Assembly: GCA_902775075.1 (NCBI GenBank)
Contig: CACYKX010000027.1
Location: forward strand, 1 to 21,385
Direction: 5' to 3'
Source of the DNA: an uncultured Prevotellaceae bacterium
GTDB lineage: Bacteria; Bacteroidota; Bacteroidia; Bacteroidales; Bacteroidaceae
Length of the DNA: 21,385 nt
Positions 16,669 to 21,385 of this stretch are shown here, one piece after another. Under the pieces are notes generated by a model. It made no database searches, was not told where the DNA came from, and saw nothing but the letters and a program-made list of their open reading frames with translations. Every line of letters begins with the position of its first letter. Position 1 is the stretch's first letter. Position numbers and translations under genes: made by a program.

Positions 16669-18997
16669 ACTCATTGAAGTTTTTAGATGATGTAGTATAT
16701 ATCGGAATGAGAACATTAAAGGTCAGCCATTCCGATTCGCTGTCAATAGAGATATAGCCACTATGATGATGTGCTATCTTACAAACATGATCTCCTCCAA
16801 TTCCATCTTGCGAAGAATTGATACCAACAATGCCTCTCTGAGCAAAATCTTTAACGGTGAAATTCTCTGGCAGTGGCTTGCCATTGTTAGAGATACCAAT
16901 TCTCACATAATCATCGTCCTTATAGGTTACGCCCTCTACGGTAATGACGAGTTTATTATCCTCACTATACCTCTTTGCAAATCCGTGTTGGTGGGCGTTA
17001 ATGAAAATACAGTCGAGTAGAGTATAGAATAGAGTTCTGTCAATCTCAATTTTGGTATCATTCGCCATTTCTCTCTGAATCGGCAGGATGTCAAATGTAG
17101 TATAGCCAAAATTACCCCAAGCCTTGATGTAGGAGTCTAGTATCTCATAGACATTTACCTTCTCAAATTCTGGGACAACATGCTCAAAATCAGTTCCAGT
17201 ACAATTTATCTGTCTGAGAGCAAACTGAACATTATCATCCATGCTCTCTATGGTCTCATTATCACCCAGCGATTTAAGATTAGACAATCCTGCACTTATC
17301 TTGGTGAAAGTAATTCCCAAATTATGAATAAGGTCTGATGACTCGCCGCTAAGAACCTGAAGGCGATCCAGTTTCTTTTTGAGTTCGTTCTTTTCCTGTC
17401 GGAAAATACGCTGAATAATCTGATGCTGGGTCTCTAGACTTTCATAGACTGGCAGATATAAATCCTCATATCGTAGTCTTGGCATAGCAGCACCCACCAG
17501 TGCCGAATTTCTAAAATATTCAGCATTAGCAACACAGTCAGCTAGATATTCAGGAATACACTTTGTTTCATCAACTCTAAAGCAGGAATAATTTGGGCTA
17601 ATGAACAATGCCTCTTCATCATTCTTAATGTAGAACTTGTCTGCCCTCACATTGAAGATAACGCATTTGCCACAAACTTTGAAGTATGGTTTACTCGTTA
17701 CATCGTCAATGTCGATATTGACCTCTTTGGAATGTAATGATGCCACACTATCTGCCATGTGCTCTGGTTTGAGCAAACGTCCCTTTTGGTCATTATAGTC
17801 ACGAATACCACGCTCTTTAACAACCAAATCGAAGAACTTCACAAGCCTCTGCCCTGGCAGAACATTAATTCTGTTAATAACATACACAGAAGGGGTCAAG
17901 TTGCAGTCGTGGTTATAAGTTTCACCAACTTCTATTATAGCAGACTGCTTGTCGTCTTTGCCATCGATACGGTCAAATACTGCCTGTGCATCCAGAAGTT
18001 TTCTTTTGTCTGCCTTTTGTATGCAATCTTCTGCCAACACGAATTTCACCTTTTTGTCGGTTCTTTCTTTGTTAAGGATTAAAATAGCACAGTTTATACC
18101 TGTACCAGGCAGGATCCCACTAGGAAGCATTATGACAGAATCGATATAATTCTTGTCACACAGCGTTTTCCTTAAATCAAAGTTGTAGCCACTTCTATAA
18201 CATGTGGATGTACTAACTAAAAGAACTGCCTTACGTAAAGAATCTGATTCAATAAACTTATTCAGAACAAAATCGTCCAGCATAAAAGACCTACCATGAC
18301 GGTTATCCTCCAAGCGAACGCCAAATGGAAGTTCTGAAACAAGACAATCGTAGCCTTCATTACCTCTCCATTCAAATGTCGAATCTCCATGAATGATAGT
18401 GATGTCCTTGTTGGCGGCATTTGCTCTTATTTCGGCAATTAGCTTTATGGGTTGGATGATTTCTTGCCCTGTAAAGGGAATCTCTGTCAGTTCAGGGAGA
18501 AGAGCATAAGAACATAGACCCGCACACGGATCATATATCTTCCTCGGATTCTGACGAGCAACAAGCCCAGCCATTAAGTGAGCAAGTTCGGTAGGAGTAG
18601 CACTCAGGCCAGAAAACTTCCCGGAACGAAGAGTGTAATACTCAATAATATGTTCTATGATTTCTTGATAGTATTCATTGATGGAAGGTCTGCACGCCTC
18701 ATAAAAGGAGAATATATAGTCTGTCGACTGACTTTGAAAATAGCTATCTGGAACGGCATTTTTAATACTATCTAATAATTCGGACTTAGAAGAGTCTTTT
18801 GTTATTATCGATTGAATAACTCTCCTGTCCGTATTTTTTTCATACATAGCAATAAATGAGGGTTGACAACCTTCATGGTGTGCAACTAAAACATAGAAAA
18901 GGGGAAAAATGGAGTTAATATCATAGCTACCTATTTTTCTTAGGCAATTGTCAAGTTGCTTAAACAGTATCTCTTTTGCGGTCTCAATCATCTTCAT
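16649..18997 (-). CDS. pseudo-HsdM/HsdS-histidine kinase fusion protein
   Basis: This 782-aa protein has three parts. Residues ~110-380 follow HsdM: SATPTELAHLMAGL (132-145), DPCAG (156-160) at motif I, TGQEIIQP (176-183), then SELPFG (221-226) where NPPFG is required, and LPSGILPGTGINCAILILNK (291-310). The lost Asn and Pro, and the altered glycine loop after DPCAG, predict no methyl transfer. Residues ~385-535 look like one HsdS half, ending PRLRYEDLYLPV then ETQHQII. After a coiled coil (~530-552) comes a kinase-like region: SSDLIHNLGITFTKI (553-567, candidate phospho-His558), an N-box FINAHQHG (665-672), SNNGKPLP (703-710) and a glycine-rich GIVGIN...GIGG lid (722-735). A receiver gene overlaps its 3' end. 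No membrane segment is seen, so it is a cytoplasmic, possibly DNA-bound sensor. An alternative is a GHKL ATPase without kinase activity. Confidence 0.85.
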   Translation of the reverse strand: MKMIETAKEILFKQLDNCLRKIGSYDINSIFPLFYVLVAHHEGCQPSFIAMYEKNTDRRVIQSIITKDSSKSELLDSIKNAVPDSYFQSQSTDYIFSFYEACRPSINEYYQEIIEHIIEYYTLRSGKFSGLSATPTELAHLMAGLVARQNPRKIYDPCAGLCSYALLPELTEIPFTGQEIIQPIKLIAEIRANAANKDITIIHGDSTFEWRGNEGYDCLVSELPFGVRLEDNRHGRSFMLDDFVLNKFIESDSLRKAVLLVSTSTCYRSGYNFDLRKTLCDKNYIDSVIMLPSGILPGTGINCAILILNKERTDKKVKFVLAEDCIQKADKRKLLDAQAVFDRIDGKDDKQSAIIEVGETYNHDCNLTPSVYVINRINVLPGQRLVKFFDLVVKERGIRDYNDQKGRLLKPEHMADSVASLHSKEVNIDIDDVTSKPYFKVCGKCVIFNVRADKFYIKNDEEALFISPNYSCFRVDETKCIPEYLADCVANAEYFRNSALVGAAMPRLRYEDLYLPVYESLETQHQIIQRIFRQEKNELKKKLDRLQVLSGESSDLIHNLGITFTKISAGLSNLKSLGDNETIESMDDNVQFALRQINCTGTDFEHVVPEFEKVNVYEILDSYIKAWGNFGYTTFDILPIQREMANDTKIEIDRTLFYTLLDCIFINAHQHGFAKRYSEDNKLVITVEGVTYKDDDYVRIGISNNGKPLPENFTVKDFAQRGIVGINSSQDGIGGDHVCKIAHHHSGYISIDSESEWLTFNVLIPIYTTSSKNFNEYEYESI

Positions 18998-19035
18998 TTT
19001 GTGATTTTACGGGTTCAACAATCAGTTATCGGGTG

Positions 19036-19043
19036 CAAAATTA
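19036..19043 (-). promoter_or_regulatory. -7 promoter box TAATTTTG for the kinase/receiver operon
   Basis: On the minus strand this is TAATTTTG followed by C, an exact TAnnTTTG match 38 bp before the ATG of the kinase-like gene and just downstream of the WYL gene's stop. The kinase operon can therefore be expressed separately from the WYL transcript. Confidence 0.68.
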
Positions 19044-19047
19044 CTGT

Positions 19048-20064
19048 CTACTCGTTCACTGGATTTAGACGTATTTGATATTTTTTCAAACAGTCAGAAA
19101 CACGACTCTTTATCCGCTCTTTTAATTCGAGTGGAGCCAAGACTTCTGCCTTCTCGCCAAAGGACAAGATTTTCTGCTCTAATTCATAGTTCAATTTGAG
19201 GTCATATCTAACTATTCCCCCATTTTCGTCACGATAGACAATAGTCTGCGAACCATGCAGGGGTTTCGTTTCGATATAATTCAATTGATCAGGAGCCAGC
19301 CACAATTCTACGATTTGACTTTCTTCTTCTGGCACTGTCACTCCGATTACATCTTCAAAGTATTCCTCGAAGTCTATGTCACATTCTTCAAATGGCACAC
19401 CGGCGTTTTTGAAACTCACAATACGGTCTAAAGGGTAATTCCCTAGTTTCTCATAACCAATACGACGGGCTAATAGATACCATCTATTGTTATACTGTTT
19501 CAGGTAATACGGTGAAACATTGAACATTTGTTCCTCCTTCATACGGAAGCTCTTGTAGGTAAGTTCTATAGTTATTCTCTCCTTTATTACCTGGATAAGT
19601 GGAGTAAAGAAATGCATACCCTTGTTGTAGCTCGAATCCTCAAATCCGATAATAGGCTTGCTCTCTTTGTTGCCATATAACGTAGTGCTAAACCTGGCCG
19701 ACATTTCTTCCACCCATTCAAACTGAGGCATACCTTCGAACTTGCGTAACAATTCCATTGCCTGAACTACGCGGTCACGATCTTCCTGAGATAACTCGCG
19801 GGAGAATATAGAGAAACTACTGTCTCTATACTTATAATAGATAACCCTACCTTTTCGTTTTGTATCTATGGTAACACGATACTTGTTCGAAATCTCTGTA
19901 AGGTCATTATGGATTGTGGTTCTGGAAGTGATAGGACTTTCACCACGATTCTCCAACTCTCGATTGCAAAACTCTTCAAGTTGCTGCCGAGAATACCAGT
20001 GACCGCTACTGAGATACTGGTCAAGTATTTGTTCTCTTATGGAGTAGTTCTTACCGTTAGCCAT
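19048..20064 (-). CDS. WYL domain transcriptional regulator
   Basis: This 338-aa regulator has an N-terminal winged-helix region (about 8-80; SRQQLEEFCNREL, then TSRTTIHNDLTEIS as a probable recognition helix), a WYL domain at about 147-225 (FTPLIQVIKERITIELTY, SPYYLKQYNNRWYLLARR, YPLDRIVSF) and a C-terminal WCX-like extension (about 240-330). WYL proteins bind ligands, often nucleic acid or nucleotide, and control DNA-repair and defence loci; BrxR and CapW are known repressors of BREX and CBASS. It starts 2 bp after the xre stop, in one operon. Its last codons contain operator-like site C. It is the best local candidate for the protein that binds sites A, B and C, but this is inferred from context. 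Confidence 0.93.
   Translation of the reverse strand: MANGKNYSIREQILDQYLSSGHWYSRQQLEEFCNRELENRGESPITSRTTIHNDLTEISNKYRVTIDTKRKGRVIYYKYRDSSFSIFSRELSQEDRDRVVQAMELLRKFEGMPQFEWVEEMSARFSTTLYGNKESKPIIGFEDSSYNKGMHFFTPLIQVIKERITIELTYKSFRMKEEQMFNVSPYYLKQYNNRWYLLARRIGYEKLGNYPLDRIVSFKNAGVPFEECDIDFEEYFEDVIGVTVPEEESQIVELWLAPDQLNYIETKPLHGSQTIVYRDENGGIVRYDLKLNYELEQKILSFGEKAEVLAPLELKERIKSRVSDCLKKYQIRLNPVNE
19053..19071. promoter_or_regulatory. operator-like site C (kinase promoter, inside the WYL 3' end)
   Basis: The plus strand reads CGTTCA, 7 bp, TAGACG, an imperfect palindrome with the same 19-bp span and the same 9-bp distance to the promoter box as sites A and B. It lies within the final seven codons of the WYL gene, so these bases serve both coding and probable regulation. 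Confidence 0.6.
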
Positions 20065-20066
20065 AT

Positions 20067-20267
20067 TTAATCAGCGAGTAAATTCTTCTTATCACACTCC
20101 AATAGTTCAGCAATCCGATCTAATGTCGGAAGTGTCGGCTGAGTGATATTACTACACCACTTTGATACCGTTACAGACGATACGCCAAGCTGTCCTGCAA
20201 GCCATACACCAGTCTTTTTCTTTTCAACGAGAACTAGTTTTAGGCGGTTTAAATCTTTATGCTCCAT
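20067..20267 (-). CDS. Xre-family helix-turn-helix repressor-like protein (66 aa)
   Basis: This compact one-domain HTH protein has the Cro/C1 helix pattern: GVWLAGQLGVSSVTVSKWCSN (20-40, with the turn at GVS) and TLPTLDRIAELLECD (45-59). The open frame reaches 20321, but the true start is taken as MEHKDLNRLK at 20267, because the upstream extension is a low-complexity hydrophobic string that overlaps the promoter. The WYL gene begins 2 bp after the stop, so the two regulators form one transcript. Proteins of this size often repress their own operon or serve as the antitoxin-like or C-protein partner in mobile defence loci. Confidence 0.85.
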   Translation of the reverse strand: MEHKDLNRLKLVLVEKKKTGVWLAGQLGVSSVTVSKWCSNITQPTLPTLDRIAELLECDKKNLLAD

Positions 20268-20290
20268 ATTTAATAACTTAAATTTGAAGG

Positions 20291-20322
20291 CAAATATCGG
20301 AAAAAGATTCGAGAAAAACAAG
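20291..20322 (-). promoter_or_regulatory. probable promoter of the xre-WYL operon
   Basis: On the minus strand a CTTG (20322-20319) lies 20 nt before GATATTTG (20298-20291), one mismatch in each box from TTTG-N20-TAnnTTTG. The xre start at 20267 is 23 bp further on. No copy of the shared A/B/C operator is found here, so autoregulation through that site is not supported. Confidence 0.5.
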
Positions 20323-20441
20323 TATTTTTAGATTATTTTATAAAAAAGCTAATTTGTAACCGTAAGGAGGCGAGTTCTTATAGACTATTCGTTAATTGTG
20401 CCGTCGAATAAACCATTATTAGAGTATAAAATGTATAATAA

Positions 20442-20469
20442 AAGAGAGTCTTCATTTGAAAACTCTCTT
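20442..20469 (-). terminator. hairpin terminator after the small HTH gene
   Basis: An 8-bp perfect stem (AAGAGAGT with ACTCTCTT) is extended by TTCA/TGAA across one mismatch, starting 3 bp after the stop at 20473. On the minus strand it is followed by TTTTATT. This separates the small HTH gene from the xre-WYL operon. Confidence 0.75.
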
Positions 20470-20472
20470 CAC

Positions 20473-20796
20473 TTATAGTTTAACATCAAAACTCTTATGC
20501 TTATTCTTTTCTAGGAAACCTACAATGTCTTGCAGGCTATACAAATACTTCCCCTTTACTTTTGTATAACCTAATAGTCCCTCATCTCGATACTTCCGTA
20601 CAAGTTTATCCTCCACACCTAAGAACTGTTGCAACTCCTTATTACTATAGTATCGTTGAGCAGGCTGGTGAGTCTGTTTTGCAGGCTGACGAACAGGCTC
20701 ATATACACGCATTTTCTGAGAGAGTGCAGCAACTCTACTACATACACTCTCCCAAACTTCTTTCCCAATCAATAAAAACTCTTTATTATCTCTCAT
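20473..20796 (-). CDS. small helix-turn-helix protein, excisionase/MerR-like (107 aa)
   Basis: After a variable N-terminus with a Gln/Pro-rich linker (RQPAKQTHQPAQ, about 36-47), residues 48-100 form an HTH of the excisionase/MerR type: YYSNKELQQFLGVEDKLVRK (49-68), YRDEGLLGYTKV and KYLYSLQDIVGFLEKN. Such proteins in Bacteroidetes are typical of integrative elements, acting as directionality factors or element regulators, or are targeting modules of unknown role. It is followed at once by a strong hairpin terminator, so it is a one-gene unit. Upstream lies a leader of about 420 nt. This gene and the leader suggest the island sits in or next to an integrative element, though no integrase is in the window. 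Confidence 0.78.
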   Translation of the reverse strand: MRDNKEFLLIGKEVWESVCSRVAALSQKMRVYEPVRQPAKQTHQPAQRYYSNKELQQFLGVEDKLVRKYRDEGLLGYTKVKGKYLYSLQDIVGFLEKNKHKSFDVKL

Positions 20797-20860
20797 ACAA
20801 TTATTAAAATTTCCTATTGTATGCGAGATTTTATTTTTTGTCTACCTTTTACCGAACATA

Positions 20861-20990
20861 TCACGCAAATGCTTTGCGATGATGTTTGGCCATAAATTCA
20901 TCTATATCATCTTGTGTATACCAATATTTTTCGGCTCACCCGTAAAAACCTGTGTTTACCCACGGACGCCTGGGGACTGGTATCTGTCAT
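20861..20990 (-). pseudogene. possible decayed or frameshifted short ORF
   Basis: A 27-codon ORF from the ATG at 20990 (starting MTDTSPQASVGK) stops at 20907. In a neighbouring frame, a stretch after the stop at 20938-20936 reads EKYWYTQDDIDEFMAKHH and stops at 20861. The second stretch has protein-like composition, and the two frames differ by one base, consistent with a short gene broken by a frameshift. It may equally be chance within the leader. Confidence 0.25.
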
Positions 20991-21013
20991 CTTTAACACG
21001 ATACACAAGGAAA

Positions 21014-21038
21014 GGGTACGCCTATACAGGCGTATCCC
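21014..21038 (-). other. strong hairpin within the leader
   Basis: A 7-bp stem TACGCCT/AGGCGTA with a 4-nt loop, one bulged base and an outer GGG/CCC clamp. On the minus strand it is followed by TTTCCTT, a weak pyrimidine tract, so it could act as an attenuator or a structural element. Confidence 0.55.
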
Positions 21039-21177
21039 AATCCCGCGAGGTCGTGTTTACAACTTAGTTTTGCCGACTATTTGAGTACAAACCTCATCAG
21101 AATCTTCGATACTGATTTATTACCCGCAAAAATCCTGCATCGCAGTCCCTACTCTCTTCAGAGCTAGGTTTATGCTC

Positions 21178-21204
21178 TCAAAAGCACATGGCAATTTCAA
21201 GCAT
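21178..21204 (-). CDS. possible leader peptide (8 codons)
   Basis: The first ATG downstream of the leader promoter opens MLEIAMCF and stops. A GGAG lies only one base upstream, closer than an ideal Shine-Dalgarno. Short leader peptides ahead of hairpins are used for translational attenuation in some Bacteroides element genes. The call rests on position alone. Confidence 0.25.
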   Translation of the reverse strand: MLEIAMCF

Positions 21205-21221
21205 ACTCCGCAATGCGCCTA

Positions 21222-21253
21222 CAAAGGTAGTAAAAAAAAGTAATCTTGTCAAA
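21222..21253 (-). promoter_or_regulatory. consensus Bacteroidetes promoter (TTTG-N20-TACCTTTG)
   Basis: On the minus strand TTTG (21253-21250) is followed after exactly 20 nt by TACCTTTG (21229-21222). This is the best full-consensus promoter in the window and drives the leader and the small HTH gene. It lies in the gap before the divergent plus-strand gene start. Confidence 0.8.
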
Positions 21254-21269
21254 TAGTACAAGGAAAAAA

Positions 21270-21385
21270 ATGAAATTTAGAAAGAATTCCTCTCAAAAAT
21301 TTGACCCGACGGGCGAATTTTTTCACGACTCAGCAATACAAATGCAAGCATTTATTGCATTCGCTGCTCAAAAATTTGGAATTAA
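21270..21385 (+). CDS. 5' end of a divergent gene, truncated by the window edge
   Basis: This is the only credible plus-strand gene. An open frame from ATG at 21270 runs 38 codons to the window edge, with AAGG 7 bp upstream as a ribosome-binding site. It begins MKFRKNSSQKFDPTGEFF and has a helical stretch IQMQAFIAFAAQKFGI. A weak TAATCTTG (21241-21248) could be its promoter box. The family cannot be named from this fragment. Its N-terminus contains two QKF stretches, which explains a 12-bp DNA repeat seen here. Confidence 0.5.
   Translation, partial: MKFRKNSSQKFDPTGEFFHDSAIQMQAFIAFAAQKFGI

Larger units (their letters stand above)
20797..21214 (-). ncRNA. long structured leader upstream of the small HTH gene
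   Basis: This ~420-bp stretch holds no convincing complete gene but lies below a consensus promoter and before the HTH gene. On the minus strand it contains a possible 8-residue leader ORF (21204-21178), an AGAGC/GCTCT stem, a CTGC-GAT-GCAG hairpin followed by GATTTTT (21145-21128), and a strong hairpin TACGCCT/AGGCGTA with a GGG/CCC clamp (21038-21014). An 8-bp GTGTTTAC repeat occurs at 20952-20959 and 21053-21060. It could be an attenuator leader, a small RNA, or remnants of small genes. The transcription start is inferred from the promoter box, not seen. Confidence 0.45.

Noticed and set aside
19517..19533. TGAACA/TGTTC palindrome within the WYL gene
   Set aside because: It is in the middle of coding sequence with the wrong spacing and no promoter box.
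20879..21067. 62-codon plus-strand ORF in the leader region
   Set aside because: It is antisense to the predicted structured leader and its frame follows the hairpins; no promoter or convincing ribosome-binding site is visible.
21295..21323. GC-core hairpin with A/T-rich arms that looks like a bidirectional terminator
   Set aside because: It falls inside the plus-strand ORF beginning at 21270, and no minus-strand gene end is established to its right; retained only as a possibility if that ORF proves false.
21292..21378. 12-bp direct repeat CTCAAAAATTTG (21292-21303 and 21367-21378) as an attachment site
   Set aside because: Both copies lie in the same frame of the plus-strand ORF from 21270 and encode QKF; coding repetition explains them better than an att site.
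1..21385. CRISPR array, tRNA or rRNA gene, insertion sequence
   Set aside because: No regularly spaced repeats, tRNA-like cloverleaf, rRNA sequence, transposase motif or terminal inverted repeats were found on reading both strands.

Overview
The window reads as a defence island from a member of the Bacteroidales (Bacteroides, Prevotella or a relative). The evidence is the Bacteroidetes-type promoter boxes (TTTG about 20 nt upstream of TAnnTTTG), AT-rich intergenic DNA, weak Shine-Dalgarno signals and the gene families present. Apart from one gene fragment at the far right edge (plus strand, from 21270), every supported gene is on the minus strand, so transcription runs from high to low coordinates.

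Layout in transcription order. (1) 21385-20440: a divergent plus-strand gene start, a consensus minus-strand promoter, a leader of about 420 nt with hairpins and a possible 8-residue leader peptide, a small helix-turn-helix protein and its terminator. (2) 20322-19048: an Xre-type repressor and a WYL-domain regulator, two bases apart. (3) 18997-15655: a large protein joining a degenerate HsdM-like methyltransferase, an HsdS-like half and a histidine-kinase-like ATPase module, overlapping a gene for a receiver (response-regulator) protein with a helical output domain. (4) 15584-8431: a complete type I restriction-modification operon (a small 84-aa protein, hsdM, hsdS, hsdR). (5) 8364-44: a DUF2130 protein, a small unknown, a PD-(D/E)XK nuclease with an N-terminal module, a Z1-domain helicase-like ATPase, a SprT-like metalloprotease, a small unknown, a protein with uracil-DNA-glycosylase-like motifs and a small terminal ORF. 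Most of these overlap or abut, as in one operon.

Two things stand out. First, the kinase/receiver pair looks like a two-component system whose sensor is built from type I restriction-modification parts that have lost methyltransferase catalytic residues (SELPF where NPPF is expected). It sits between the WYL regulator and a working HsdMSR set. Second, the three downstream operons (kinase, hsd, DUF2130-Z1) each carry a related 41-bp promoter/operator block: a TAnnTTTGC box, exactly 9 bp, then a 19-bp partly palindromic site fitting yGTyCAnnGGAyTTrrACr. This suggests one regulator, most simply the WYL protein or the receiver protein, controls about 14 genes together. A plausible reading (inference) is that the dead HsdM/S module reports DNA methylation state or invading DNA to the receiver and tunes restriction and the nuclease/protease/repair-like cassette. 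No search was run, and nothing here shows that the system has been tested or is undescribed.
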